DNA from: Snodgrassella gandavensis
Lineage (GTDB): Bacteria; Pseudomonadota; Gammaproteobacteria; Burkholderiales; Neisseriaceae
DNA length: 64,000 nucleotides
Assembly (NCBI RefSeq): GCF_914768025.1
Contig: NZ_CAJZCE010000007.1
Coordinates: 1 to 64,000, forward strand
Reading direction: 5' to 3'
The first letter of the stretch is position 1; each line of letters starts with the position of its first letter. The position numbers were made by a program, and so were the translations under genes. The notes beneath the pieces are model-generated. The model had not been told where the DNA came from. It was given only the letters and a program-made list of their open reading frames with translations, and searched no databases. Positions 18,361-27,473 of the stretch are shown here, piece by piece.

Positions 18361-19925
18361 ATGCGTTGCTCCTTTCTGCCCTTACTCCACTCCAGCAAAG
18401 CAAAAATCAGCATTGCCAGCAACATCAGCACTAAAGTCAGCACCATAGCACGGTCATAATTATCACGGCCGGCTGTGCTCAGATAATGATAAATCAGTGT
18501 AGTTAACGTCTGCCATTCAGGCCGCGACAAAAACAGCGTAGCCGCAAACTCCCCCACACAAGTAGCCGCAGCCAGCGCCAGCCCGCGCTGCATGGCCGGC
18601 CGCAACAGCGGTAAAATCACATGTAGCAACACCTGTATGCGACTGGCTCCCAATGTTCGTGCTGCCTGTGTATAACTGCGCGGCAGACTGTCCCACGCAG
18701 CCAGTATATCCTTGGTAATAAACGGATAGGCGAGCAACGCATAAGTACATACCAGCATACTTAATGATGCCGTCCAGCCCGGGTAGCACAACAACAGTCC
18801 AAACGACACACACACCGGCGACACCATAAACGGTAAAAATGTCAGACTGCGCACCCACGCCAGCCGCTGCGCCAGCGCCGCATGAATAAAACCCAGCAGC
18901 AGGGCTAACACCATCGCCATTACAGTAAAGCGCAAAGTATTCAGCAGCGCCTGCCATGTAGTGCTTTCCAGCAATACCAGCCACGAGCTGCCTGCCAGCA
19001 CAGCACGCCAGCCAACTGCCAGCAGTGGCAGCACACAGCAGCCCAGCAACAGCAACAATGCCAGCAATAGCGCCAGTTTCTGCCGGGCAGTCGGTTTTTG
19101 CGCAGGCAGCATCTGCACCATAGCCGTTTGTGCCGTATATTTACTCAGACAGGCATACATAATGCCCGCCAGAAAAGTCGTTGCCAGCGTCCACAGCACC
19201 AGCACACCGGCCTGTGCCATATCCAGTTCATAGGCAATCAACTGATAAATCTGCACTTCCAGCGTAATGTAACGCTCCCCACCCAGCAATAAAGCCAGAC
19301 CAAAACCAGAGAAACAGTATAAAAACACCATGCACATACCACCGGCCAGCCACGGCAGCATCTGCGGTAACTCAACACGAACAAAACGCTGCCACACCCC
19401 TGCACCCAGAGTCTGCGCTGCATACAAACGCGTCGCCGGTACCTGACACAAGCCCTGATAGGCCGCACGCACCATTACCGGCAGATTAAAAAACACATTA
19501 CCATATAACAATAACCACGGCGTTTCTTCCCAGCCACGCCACAACAGCCCCTGTGCCCCGAACAGCGCCAGAATACCCACACCAGCCACCAGCGTCGGCA
19601 TCACAAACGGCAGCATCAGCAAACGCAGCACCCAGCTTCGGCCGGCAAACTGCAAACGGGTAACCACCCATGCCACCGGCACACCCAGCACCAAAGTCAG
19701 CCCACTGCTGATAGCGGCCTGTAAAGTTGTCCAGCCCAATAAACGGCGCAAATATTCATCATGCCAAACCATACGGAAACTGTCCGCATTCGTTTGTTGC
19801 AGCATCGTCCACAACGGTAACAGCACCACAGCCAGTAAAAACGGCAGCGGCAACAGTGACAACAGCCCCAGCAATACTTTTTGCGCCATACCGCCAGCAT
19901 TTACTACAATGCCGTTTACCTTCAT
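18354..19925 (-). CDS. thiP: Thiamine ABC transporter permease, two fused domains
   Basis: A 523-residue inner-membrane permease with about twelve helices, made of two binding-protein-dependent transport domains in tandem. Each has an EAA loop: ‘YAAQTLGAGVWQRFVRVELPQM’-type near 170 and ‘QAARTLGASRIQVLLHVILPLL’-type near 430 (quoted approximately). Such internal duplication is typical of ThiP and FbpB. The start at 19925 is preceded by AGGTG; an alternative ATG lies at 19889. It lies between thiB and thiQ on the same strand. Confidence 0.85.
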   Translation of the reverse strand: MKVNGIVVNAGGMAQKVLLGLLSLLPLPFLLAVVLLPLWTMLQQTNADSFRMVWHDEYLRRLLGWTTLQAAISSGLTLVLGVPVAWVVTRLQFAGRSWVLRLLMLPFVMPTLVAGVGILALFGAQGLLWRGWEETPWLLLYGNVFFNLPVMVRAAYQGLCQVPATRLYAAQTLGAGVWQRFVRVELPQMLPWLAGGMCMVFLYCFSGFGLALLLGGERYITLEVQIYQLIAYELDMAQAGVLVLWTLATTFLAGIMYACLSKYTAQTAMVQMLPAQKPTARQKLALLLALLLLLGCCVLPLLAVGWRAVLAGSSWLVLLESTTWQALLNTLRFTVMAMVLALLLGFIHAALAQRLAWVRSLTFLPFMVSPVCVSFGLLLCYPGWTASLSMLVCTYALLAYPFITKDILAAWDSLPRSYTQAARTLGASRIQVLLHVILPLLRPAMQRGLALAAATCVGEFAATLFLSRPEWQTLTTLIYHYLSTAGRDNYDRAMVLTLVLMLLAMLIFALLEWSKGRKEQRIC

Positions 19926-19968
19926 ATGCACCTGATCATTACCTTTAAATTCACCGTTTGCACAATCA

Positions 19969-19992
19969 AACAGGGCACCACCATGCCCTGTT
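19969..19992 (-). terminator. Intercistronic hairpin thiB-thiP
   Basis: A 9-bp perfect stem around a 6-nt loop in the 126-bp gap between the binding-protein and permease genes. With no strong U tract, it probably acts as a partial terminator or mRNA-stabilising element that keeps thiB expression higher than thiPQ, as in many importer operons. Confidence 0.6.
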
Positions 19993-20051
19993 GTTATTCC
20001 CTGATTCAGCGATAGCAAACAGCCCTATTCCAGAGCAGTGCCATCATCTGC

Positions 20052-21059
20052 CTAGTGCTGCACCACCTTCACCCACTGTTTCACCCAGCCCTGCTGTTTT
20101 GCGGCCATATCAGCCATACTTGGTTGGGCAACAGAAGTAGGAATACTCATATGAGCATATACAGGTGGCAGCTTCACCCCTTTCACAGCCGGATAAACCC
20201 ACATTGACGTAGGGATAGCACTTTGCACCTGATTGCTTTGCAGATATTGCACCAGCTTCGCCGCCAGTGCCGGCTGGCTGGCATTATTCAGCACCGCAGC
20301 GCCTTCAATCTGGCGGAATACCGCACCCTTAAAGCGCAAATCTCCAGTTGGTGGCGTCTGGTATTTGCCTTTACCATAATACACCTCGGCTACCGGACTG
20401 GAAGCATAGCTCACCACCATCGGCCTGCTGCCGCCGTTGAGCGTGAAATCAGTGTAATAAGCCTCACTCCAGCCCTTGGCCACTTTCACCCCGTTCTGGC
20501 GCATTTTTGCCCACCACTGCCACGTTCCCTGTTCACCGAGGCCACCAATATTGGCCAGTAGAAACCCCAGCCCCACCGTTGAAGTGGCCGGGCTAGGCAC
20601 TACCAGCAAATCCTTATAAGCCGGGCTGGCCAGCTCCTCCAGCGAGCGCGGTAAAGGTTTCTTGTGTTTCTGGAACCAGGCCTTATCATAATTAATAGCA
20701 ATATAGCCATAATCCACTGCCAGCACCTGCGGCAAGTCCACGTTTACCGCGCGGCTGGCCGGCTGGCTGGCAGCAAACAGCTTAAACTGCTGTGCCTTGC
20801 TGATATTACTGTTATCCAGACCATACACCGCATCGGCAATCGGTTTGGCACGCGTTAAAATCAGCTTATTGAGCATCTCATTGCCACTGCCAACCTTAAT
20901 CAGAGTTAACTTAACCTGATTATCCTGCTCAAACTGCGCCAGAACATTTTTCGGCAAAGCAAAAGAATCATGCACCGCCAAACGTACTTCAGGCTGCGCC
21001 TGTGCCCATACGGCCATCAGCATGCATAATGTCCCGATTAACCACTTACCTGCCTTCAT
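20052..21059 (-). CDS. thiB: Thiamine-binding periplasmic protein
   Basis: A 335-residue secreted solute-binding protein. A signal peptide occupies about residues 1-21 (ending ‘WAQAQ’). The mature protein follows the ThiB/TbpA pattern: ‘LAVHDSFALP’, ‘DAVYGLDNSNI’, ‘VDYGYIAINYDK’, ‘VPSPATSTVGLGFLL’, ‘VAKGWSEAYY’, ‘MVVSYASSPVAEVYY’ and ‘SAIPTSMWVYP’. It binds thiamine or its phosphates and hands them to ThiPQ. The ATG at 21059 has AGGAGG six bases upstream. No TPP riboswitch was recognised in the leader. Confidence 0.9.
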   Translation of the reverse strand: MKAGKWLIGTLCMLMAVWAQAQPEVRLAVHDSFALPKNVLAQFEQDNQVKLTLIKVGSGNEMLNKLILTRAKPIADAVYGLDNSNISKAQQFKLFAASQPASRAVNVDLPQVLAVDYGYIAINYDKAWFQKHKKPLPRSLEELASPAYKDLLVVPSPATSTVGLGFLLANIGGLGEQGTWQWWAKMRQNGVKVAKGWSEAYYTDFTLNGGSRPMVVSYASSPVAEVYYGKGKYQTPPTGDLRFKGAVFRQIEGAAVLNNASQPALAAKLVQYLQSNQVQSAIPTSMWVYPAVKGVKLPPVYAHMSIPTSVAQPSMADMAAKQQGWVKQWVKVVQH

Positions 21060-21152
21060 CCCAGCCTCCTGCACTTAAATTATCCATATCCTGTGTACAA
21101 TCATACCTGTTTTACGCCTACATAGTACAAACCTGACGCCAACTTACAAATC

Positions 21153-21797
21153 ATGACAACCCATTACTGGCTATTCGACCTTGACAACACACTGCATCAG
21201 GCAGATGCAGGCATCTTCAGCATTATCAATCAGCACATGACTGCCTATCTGGCTACTAACCTGCACATAGATAGCACAGCGGCCTCACAACTGCGCCAGC
21301 AATACTGGCAGGACTACGGCGCTACACTGGCAGGGCTCAGATTGCACCATCCCGAAATAGACCTGCACGACTTTCTGCTTGCCTGTCATCCACTGCCACA
21401 GATTCTGCCCCTATTGCAGCCCATGCCACAGCTACAGAACACCTTGGCACACCTGCCCGGACACAAAATAGTTTTTTCCAACGGCCCCAGCCATTACGTA
21501 CAGGCACTGATAAGCGCCATGCAAATCCAGCCACACTTCCATGCCTTGCTGGGCACAGACAACATTGAACTGCACTACAAACCCCACCCTCAAGCCTACC
21601 ATAACCTGTGCCGGCAACTGCATATCCAGCCACAGCAATGTATTATGGTAGACGACAGTCTGGCCAACCTGAAAACCGCACATACACTGGGTATGCGTAC
21701 CGTATGGTATGGAAAGCACAGCCATCCCACTCCTGAAACCGATGCCACAGCCCCAGACATGTCCAGCCTGCTGCGCATCGCCTCAGACCTACTGTGA
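21153..21797 (+). CDS. Pyrimidine 5'-nucleotidase-like HAD hydrolase
   Basis: A 214-residue HAD phosphatase of the Sdt1/pyrimidine 5'-nucleotidase group. Motif I is ‘FDLDNTLHQ’ (about 8-16), motif II ‘IVFSNGPSHYV’ (about 107-117), motif III Lys in ‘HYKPHPQAY’, motif IV ‘IMVDDSLANLKTA’. Yeast Sdt1 dephosphorylates UMP, CMP and NMN, while bacterial homologues are poorly characterised. It diverges from thiB with a 93-bp gap, so promoters of both lie there. Confidence 0.85.
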   Translation: MTTHYWLFDLDNTLHQADAGIFSIINQHMTAYLATNLHIDSTAASQLRQQYWQDYGATLAGLRLHHPEIDLHDFLLACHPLPQILPLLQPMPQLQNTLAHLPGHKIVFSNGPSHYVQALISAMQIQPHFHALLGTDNIELHYKPHPQAYHNLCRQLHIQPQQCIMVDDSLANLKTAHTLGMRTVWYGKHSHPTPETDATAPDMSSLLRIASDLL

Positions 21798-21868
21798 AAT
21801 GCTATACGCCAGCACACAAATTCTCTACAATAACAGACTATAAATCACCAACCACAAAGGACAACGCC

Positions 21869-22138
21869 ATGCGTGCGGGAATCTGTTTATTATGCGGTTT
21901 ACTGGCTCTCAGTGGCTGTACATGGGAAACCTATCAAGACGCTACCGGCCAAACCAGACTGCGCCAGAAATACGAGCCGGGTACACGAGTGGTATATCAG
22001 GATGGTACCTACTCGCACAACATGCGTTACAACAACATGCGTCCCGAACCTCATGTCATGAAACCCAGCGTAGGTGATGCCAACGAAAAACTGCCGGCAC
22101 ATACCCACTGGTCAAACACAGACAGCAGTGCCGAATAA
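21869..22138 (+). CDS. Small putative lipoprotein
   Basis: An 89-residue protein whose N-terminus ‘MRAGICLLCGLLALSGC’ is a lipoprotein signal with the lipobox LSGC, so Cys17 would be acylated. The remaining 72 residues are polar and Asn/Tyr/Met-rich with no recognised domain. A downstream in-phase terminator supports a real gene. Function unknown. Confidence 0.75.
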   Translation: MRAGICLLCGLLALSGCTWETYQDATGQTRLRQKYEPGTRVVYQDGTYSHNMRYNNMRPEPHVMKPSVGDANEKLPAHTHWSNTDSSAE

Positions 22139-22158
22139 TCCACATACACCCATACACA

Positions 22159-22197
22159 GGGCTGCCAGAATCAGACATGAATTCCGGCAGCCCGTTT
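22159..22197 (+). terminator. Terminator between the lipoprotein gene and glmU
   Basis: An 8-bp stem (22159-22166 with 22186-22193), extended by a further GAAT/ATTC pairing across one mismatch, followed by GTTTAT. Confidence 0.65.
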
Positions 22198-22220
22198 ATA
22201 CATCTGATACATACTGATTT

Positions 22221-23591
22221 ATGCCTACTACATCCCTTAATATCGTTATCCTCGCTGCCGGCAAAGGCACCCGCATGTACTCCTGCCAGCCCAAAGTGCT
22301 GCATGAAATCGGTGGCATCAGCATGCTGGAGCGCGTTATCCACACTGCCCAGAGCCTCCACCCCGACAACATCAGCGTCGTCATCGGCCATGGCAAAGAA
22401 CTGGTGCGGCAACGCATTCAGGCAGATGTGCACTGGGTTGAGCAAAACCAGCAGCTAGGCACTGGCCATGCGGTAAAAATGGCACTGCCTCATCTGGGCA
22501 GCAGCGGGCGTACCCTGATTCTGTATGGCGACGTACCCCTGATTGACCAGCAAACCTTACAAGACTTACTCAGCACCGCCGGTGAAGATATAGGCCTGCT
22601 GACCGATGTGCTCGACAACCCCACCGGCTATGGCCGCATCATTCGTGAACAGGGTAACGTCGTAGCCATTGTCGAAGAAAAAGATGCCAGCACCGCCGAA
22701 AAAGCCATCCACGAAACCAACACCGGCATCTTCGTACTGCCCAACCACAAACTGGCACAATGGCTTAATGCCCTGCAAAACCATAACGCCCAGCAGGAAT
22801 ACTACCTCACCGATGTGATTGCACTGGCACAGCAGGACAACATCCCCGTACATCCGCTACAGGTGCGCGCTTCATGGCTGGCAGCAGGTGTAAACAACAA
22901 ACTGCAACTGGCACAACTGGAACGCATCCTGCAACAGCAGCAGGCCACCGCCCTGCTTCAGGCCGGCGTTACCCTGCGCGACCCGACACGTTTTGATTTA
23001 CGTGGCCAGCTCACCCACGGGCAGGACATAGTTATCGATGTCAACGTCGTGCTCGAAGGCAAGATAGAACTGGGCGACAACGTTACCATCGGTGCCAACT
23101 GCGTGCTTAAAAACGCCATCATCGGCGCCGGTACCACCATTCACCCCAACTCCCATCTGGATAACTGCACCATTGGCAGCAACGCCCAGATTGGCCCATT
23201 TGCTCGTCTGCGCCCAAAGGCACAGATTGGCGATGCCGTGCACATCGGCAACTTTGTCGAAATTAAAAACAGCAACATCGGCTATGGCAGCAAAGCCAAC
23301 CACCTTACCTATCTGGGCGATGCCACCATTGGCGAACACAGCAACATCGGTGCCGGCACCATCACCTGCAACTACGATGGCGTCAACAAATACCGCACCA
23401 TCATCGGCAATCAGGTACGCATCGGTTCCGGTAACATGCTGGTTGCGCCCATCACCATCGGTGACCGTGCCACCACTGGCGCCGGCAGCACCCTGAGCAG
23501 AAACTGTCCGGCCGACAAACTGACACTGGCACGCAGCCGCCAGACCACCCTACCAGAATGGCAACGCCCAGAAAAACCGGTCAAAGAATAA
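22221..23591 (+). CDS. glmU: Bifunctional GlmU (GlcN-1-P acetyltransferase / GlcNAc-1-P uridyltransferase)
   Basis: A 456-residue enzyme making UDP-GlcNAc for peptidoglycan and LOS. The N-terminal uridyltransferase has ‘VILAAGKGTRMYS’ (about 9-21), ‘LYGDVPLI’ and ‘TNTGIFVLP’. The C-terminal left-handed beta-helix acetyltransferase (from about 250) shows hexapeptide repeats and the conserved ‘NFVEIKNSNIG’, ‘LTYLGDATIG’ and ‘GTITCNYDGVNKY’. With glmS about 6.4 kb downstream it covers most of UDP-GlcNAc synthesis; glmM is not in the window. Confidence 0.97.
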   Translation: MPTTSLNIVILAAGKGTRMYSCQPKVLHEIGGISMLERVIHTAQSLHPDNISVVIGHGKELVRQRIQADVHWVEQNQQLGTGHAVKMALPHLGSSGRTLILYGDVPLIDQQTLQDLLSTAGEDIGLLTDVLDNPTGYGRIIREQGNVVAIVEEKDASTAEKAIHETNTGIFVLPNHKLAQWLNALQNHNAQQEYYLTDVIALAQQDNIPVHPLQVRASWLAAGVNNKLQLAQLERILQQQQATALLQAGVTLRDPTRFDLRGQLTHGQDIVIDVNVVLEGKIELGDNVTIGANCVLKNAIIGAGTTIHPNSHLDNCTIGSNAQIGPFARLRPKAQIGDAVHIGNFVEIKNSNIGYGSKANHLTYLGDATIGEHSNIGAGTITCNYDGVNKYRTIIGNQVRIGSGNMLVAPITIGDRATTGAGSTLSRNCPADKLTLARSRQTTLPEWQRPEKPVKE

Positions 23592-23612
23592 ACCAGCCCT
23601 TACCCGCGCCAT

Positions 23613-23645
23613 CAACCCGTTATGCCGCAGCCGCATAACGGGTTG
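23613..23645 (+). terminator. Hairpin downstream of glmU
   Basis: A 13-bp perfect stem (23613-23625 with 23633-23645, 7-nt loop), 21 bp past the glmU stop. No U tract follows on the plus strand. Confidence 0.6.
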
Positions 23646-23850
23646 AAAACCGTCTGCCGCACCCACTTTTATCCAGCATTCACCGTCAACAGGCACACAC
23701 AGCCACTCAATCAGCCTGCCCGAAACTTACATAATCAGCACAAAATTAAACATAACCATATTATAACCTACAGAATAATCACGCCCATTACCAAAACCTT
23801 GACATAAATTCCTCACAGCGCAGCTTCCCTTAGCCATCCATGCATGCAAA

Positions 23851-23880
23851 TTAACAAGCAAAAGTAATATCATGCATAAT
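23851..23880 (+). promoter_or_regulatory. Possible feoABC promoter
   Basis: TTAACA (23851-23856) and CATAAT (23875-23880) with 18-bp spacing precede feoA by about 57 bp. The AT-rich stretch over and after the -10 element (ATAATAAAAATGATT) loosely resembles a Fur site, which would fit iron repression. This is a pattern judgement only. Confidence 0.4.
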
Positions 23881-23937
23881 AAAAATGATTCCCACTAAAA
23901 ACAACAACACAATACCTATTTCCTAAGGTTTAGCGCA

Positions 23938-24180
23938 GTGTCAACACTTACCCTCGATCAACTACCGTTTGGGCAACCGGCAGTCATCACCCGCTTATTG
24001 CCTGAATCCCTACCATTTCGTCGCCGCCTGTTAGCCATGGGCATCACCCCCGGCAGCCACGTTACCGTTATCCGCACCGCCCCCATGGGCGACCCATTGG
24101 AAATCAAAACCCGTGGTTTCTACCTATGTCTGCGGCGTAGCGAAGCAAAAGCCATTAGCGTAGTTGAGGTAACACAATGA
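23938..24180 (+). CDS. feoA: Ferrous iron transport protein A
   Basis: An 80-residue SH3-like cytosolic protein with the FeoA pattern ‘RRRLLAMGITPGSHVTVIRTAPMGDPLEI’-type core (about 28-56, approximate). The start codon is GTG. It is thought to modulate FeoB at the inner membrane. Its stop overlaps the feoB start by 4 bp, so the two are translationally coupled. Confidence 0.93.
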   Translation: MSTLTLDQLPFGQPAVITRLLPESLPFRRRLLAMGITPGSHVTVIRTAPMGDPLEIKTRGFYLCLRRSEAKAISVVEVTQ

Positions 24181-26501
24181 AAATTGCATTAATTGGTAAT
24201 CCCAACAGCGGCAAAAGCACCCTCTTTAACACCCTTACCGGCTCCCGCCAGCAAGTAGGTAACTGGCCGGGCGTCACCGTCGAGCGCAAAACCGGCAGCA
24301 TCCAGATAAACCAGCAACCAATTGAAATCGTCGACCTGCCCGGCACCTATGTCATCGAAAACCTCGACCTAGCCGCCTCACAGGACGAAATGATAGCGCG
24401 CGAATTCGTCCTCAACGAACCCGACACCCTGATTATCAACATCATCGACGCCACCAACCTGCAACGCAGCCTCTACCTCACCTTTCAGCTTCTCGACCTG
24501 AAACGGCCTATGCTAGTGGTACTCAACATGATGGACGCCCTGCACAACATAGGCGAAAACATCAACATCAGCACCCTTACCCAACAGCTCGGCTGTCCGG
24601 TTATCGCCATTTCTGCCGCCAAAAAAACCGGCCTACCCAAACTGCAACAGGCCATAACCACTGCCATTACCCATCCCATACCGGCCAACCCGCAATTCGA
24701 CACCCTTGGCAGCAAACACAGCAGCATCATTCGCAACCATCTGGCACAACTGCCCGCAGACAGCGCCGTTCACCAGCTCAATCAGTGGGCACTGATCGAA
24801 CTGCTACTCAAACAAAATCCCATTCCCCTCAGCGAAGCAGAAAACCACACCTTGCAACAGTGCCGCGATGCCCTGTCCGACTGGTGCAACCACGAAATCG
24901 ACATCGCACTGGCCAGCGCCCGCTACGACGCCATCGACCAGCTAAGCCGTAGCGTTATCGAAAAACCACGCGAAGCCAACCTATCACTGTCAGACAAAAT
25001 CGACCGCATCACCCTTGGTCGCTACAGCGGCATCCCATTTTTCCTGCTTGTCATGTACCTCATGTTCATGGTAGCAGTGAAATTTGGCTCCGTATTCATC
25101 GACTTTTTTGACATCCTTTTCGGTACCATATTTGTCGATGGCTTTTCCGCCCTGCTTACCAAAATCAGTGCACCAGAGTGGCTGATTGCCATCCTCGCCA
25201 ATGGCATCGGTAGCGGCATACAGACCGTCGCCACCTTTATTCCCGTTATCGCCGCCATGTTTCTGTGCCTGTCATTTCTCGAAGATTCCGGCTATCTGGC
25301 GCGTGCCGCCATGGTAGTCGACAGAGGCATGCGCGCCATCGGCTTACCGGGCAAAGCTTTCGTCCCCATGCTGGTAGGCTTCGGCTGTGGTGTACCTGCC
25401 ATCATGGGCACACGCACCCTCGACAGCACCCGCGACCGCCTCATGTCAATCAGCATGATTCCCTTCATGTCCTGTGGTGCCAGACTACCGGTATATACCC
25501 TATTTGCCGTCATCTTCTTCCCCCACAACGCCTCTACCGTCGTATTTATCCTTTATCTGCTCGGCATTGGCATGGCCATCCTCACCGGCCTCATCCTCAA
25601 ACACACCCTGCTGCCGGGTGCCATAACCCCATTCATCATGGAAATGCCCGCCTACCGCCTGCCTACCCTGCGCGGCATGCTCTACCTCACATGGTCACGC
25701 CTCAAAGGCTTTATCTTCCGCGCCGGACAGGCCATCGTCCTCATGGTAACCATCCTCAGCCTGCTCAACTCCCTCGGCAGTGATGGCTCTTTCGGCCATA
25801 ACGACAGCAGCCAGTCTGTCCTGTCTGTAGCCAGCCAGAAAATCACCCCAGCATTTGCCCCCATGGGCATCAGCGAACACAACTGGCCGGCTACCGTAGG
25901 CATATTTACCGGCATCTTTGCCAAAGAAGCCGTCATTGCCACCCTCAACTCCCTGTACTCCATGAAAGCAGAAGAAGATGGCGGCGAAGAACACTTCAAC
26001 CTGCAAGCCGGCGTCATCAAAGCCCTGCAAACCATTCCCGCCAACATCAAAGAACTGGCCAGCTCCTTCCTCGACCCCATTGGCTTCAGCGCACTAAACC
26101 AGAGCGCCGACAGCGTACAGCAGGATATGGACATCAGCGCCAGAACCATTACCAAACTAGAAGCCTCCTTTGGCAGCAGTACCGCAGCCATGGCCTACCT
26201 CATATTCATCCTGCTGTACACCCCATGCGCCGCCGCCCTTGGCACCATCTACCGCGAAGCAGGCGCGCGCTGGATGCTGTTTGTCGCCGGCTGGACATTT
26301 CTCACCGGCTGGAGCTGCGCCACCATCTATTATCAGTATCACCAGCTCAGCCACAGCAGCAGCGCCCCCTACTGGATTGGCGGCGTAGCCAGCCTCTTCA
26401 GCATCATCGTCTGCGCCATGAAACTCATCGGCAGCCGGTGGCAGACCAGCCAGCTAACCAAAAAAACCAGCCCGCGCAGCACAAACAACGGCTGCCACTA
26501 A
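24177..26501 (+). CDS. feoB: Ferrous iron transporter FeoB
   Basis: A 774-residue inner-membrane Fe2+ transporter. The N-terminal G domain has G1 ‘GNPNSGKST’ (residues 8-16), G3 ‘DLPGTY’, and G4 ‘NMMD’ near 117-120. The transmembrane core contains two Gate motifs, ‘GFGCGVPAIMGTRTL’ near 408 and the later ‘YTPCAAALGTIYREAG’ near 682, with the conserved cysteines. Full length and intact. The partner feoC lies 2.8 kb further on, beyond inserted DNA. Confidence 0.96.
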   Translation: MKIALIGNPNSGKSTLFNTLTGSRQQVGNWPGVTVERKTGSIQINQQPIEIVDLPGTYVIENLDLAASQDEMIAREFVLNEPDTLIINIIDATNLQRSLYLTFQLLDLKRPMLVVLNMMDALHNIGENINISTLTQQLGCPVIAISAAKKTGLPKLQQAITTAITHPIPANPQFDTLGSKHSSIIRNHLAQLPADSAVHQLNQWALIELLLKQNPIPLSEAENHTLQQCRDALSDWCNHEIDIALASARYDAIDQLSRSVIEKPREANLSLSDKIDRITLGRYSGIPFFLLVMYLMFMVAVKFGSVFIDFFDILFGTIFVDGFSALLTKISAPEWLIAILANGIGSGIQTVATFIPVIAAMFLCLSFLEDSGYLARAAMVVDRGMRAIGLPGKAFVPMLVGFGCGVPAIMGTRTLDSTRDRLMSISMIPFMSCGARLPVYTLFAVIFFPHNASTVVFILYLLGIGMAILTGLILKHTLLPGAITPFIMEMPAYRLPTLRGMLYLTWSRLKGFIFRAGQAIVLMVTILSLLNSLGSDGSFGHNDSSQSVLSVASQKITPAFAPMGISEHNWPATVGIFTGIFAKEAVIATLNSLYSMKAEEDGGEEHFNLQAGVIKALQTIPANIKELASSFLDPIGFSALNQSADSVQQDMDISARTITKLEASFGSSTAAMAYLIFILLYTPCAAALGTIYREAGARWMLFVAGWTFLTGWSCATIYYQYHQLSHSSSAPYWIGGVASLFSIIVCAMKLIGSRWQTSQLTKKTSPRSTNNGCH

Positions 26502-26527
26502 ATAGCAAACTATTTTTACCAACTATC

Positions 26528-26691
26528 AGACAGATTGACACTCAACAGCAGGCCGATGACTATAGCCAGTGGCTAACTAAAAAGTTGAGGCTGCACTGAA
26601 AAGCAAAACATGGCATACACATAATGAAGTAATTACCATTGCTTCGCGTTGCCGAACCGAGTTACTAACTGAACTGAAAAATGCAAGTTAG
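26528..26691 (+). pseudogene. PaaA2/stability-determinant type antitoxin remnant
   Basis: Frame 1 reads ‘QADDYSQWLTKK’. After a one-base shift near 26583 it continues ‘EAALKSKTWHTHNEVI’ and, with a small indel, ‘TELLTELKNAS’ to a TAG at 26689. This matches the short acidic antitoxins of PaaA2-ParE2-like pairs (Tyr-x2-Trp…Lys-Val-x-Ala-Ala…His-x-Glu-Val). It overlaps the toxin start by 11 bp, as in active TA operons. No intact reading frame remains. Family call by pattern. Confidence 0.65.
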
Positions 26692-26893
26692 GTGGACAGA
26701 TAAGGCATTAGCTGACTTAGACATCATTATGCGCTAATCTTCCAGAACAACCCAACAGCGGCATTTGATATTGAAGATTTGATTTTGAACGGTGTTCAAA
26801 ATTAATCACTATTTCCATACTTAGGCCGTACTGGACTGGTCTTTTAGTACTCGCGAATTGGTTATCCACCCAAATTACATGGTAATCAATTGA
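26681..26893 (+). pseudogene. ParE/RelE-type toxin remnant
   Basis: The ATG at 26681 opens ‘MQVRWTDKALADLDII’, a ParE start. The frame then breaks, and in other frames the family's later blocks appear in order: ‘IFQNNPTAAFDIEDLI’, ‘FPYLGRTGLVF’ and ‘STRELVIHPNYMVIN’ to the stop at 26891. At least two frameshifts and a stop separate them, so the toxin is dead. With the overlapping antitoxin remnant it forms a decayed type II toxin-antitoxin module immediately after feoB. Confidence 0.75.
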
Positions 26894-26976
26894 ATTGATG
26901 AACCATTAATACAAATCATTTCTGTAGTTCATACAAGGCGACAATATCCAAATATTTAACCTGTACTAAGAAATAT

Positions 26977-27004
26977 AAAAGAGCCCCACTTGGGGCTCTT
27001 TTTA
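26977..27004. terminator. Bidirectional terminator
   Basis: An 11-bp stem (26977-26987 with 26992-27002) with ACTT loop and T runs on both strands. It can end the decayed cassette copy read from the right and the TA remnant read from the left. Confidence 0.85.
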
Positions 27005-27072
27005 CAGCTTTAATCTCACAAAGACTTTGCAGCTTGTTCCCGCTCATATCGTGCCATATCATCATCAAATTA

Positions 27073-27342
27073 TTATTTTTCCTGATTAATTCTTTCAACA
27101 ACAGCGAAATAATCAGTTCCTTGCAAGTAAGATGGTGCTAATTCGGGACACAAGTTATATACAAGCATATTTATATTGATCATATTGCCTAAAGCTGTAC
27201 CACATGCGTGAACAGTTAGATCAAGGTAAAAATCATATTAATGCCGAAGAACAAGGGTAAATTGATCAAGAGTCTTACCTAATTCACTAGCTCTCTGATT
27301 AATCCCAACTAATTGATCATCAAAAAAACTAGGTTTGTCCAT
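27073..27342 (-). pseudogene. Decayed copy of the 101-residue cassette partner (B')
   Basis: Read on the minus strand from ATG 27342, it aligns with the intact gene at 28025: ‘FTLVLRH’ then an in-frame TAA at 27238-27240, then ‘DLTVHACGTALGNM’, ‘LVYNLCPELAPSYLQGTDY’ against ‘LVYSLNPELRPSYLQTTDF’. It ends with a TAA at 27073. It lies 5 bp after the stop of the decayed copy of the Cys-rich gene, the same order and spacing as the intact pair. Confidence 0.85.
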
Positions 27343-27347
27343 ATTTA

Positions 27348-27473
27348 TTACCAATGATAATTAGCCGCCCCGCCAAGTAAGTCAAAAATACCACCACTAT
27401 CAGCACCCAAGCAATACATATAAGCCGCATAACACCGATGGTAATCTATGTTTGGCTGAACAGAGTTTTTAAT
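27348..27473 (-). pseudogene. Truncated copy of the twin C-x6-C protein gene (A')
   Basis: Minus-strand reading ‘QPNIDYHRCYAAYMYC’ to ‘GIFDLLGGAANYHW’ and stop corresponds to the C-terminal third of the intact protein at 27707 (‘IPNIAYHQCYAAFRYC’ to ‘GGAANHHW’). The signal peptide and first Cys pair are missing; similarity stops near 27470, beside a repeat motif at 27481-27500. Confidence 0.85.
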
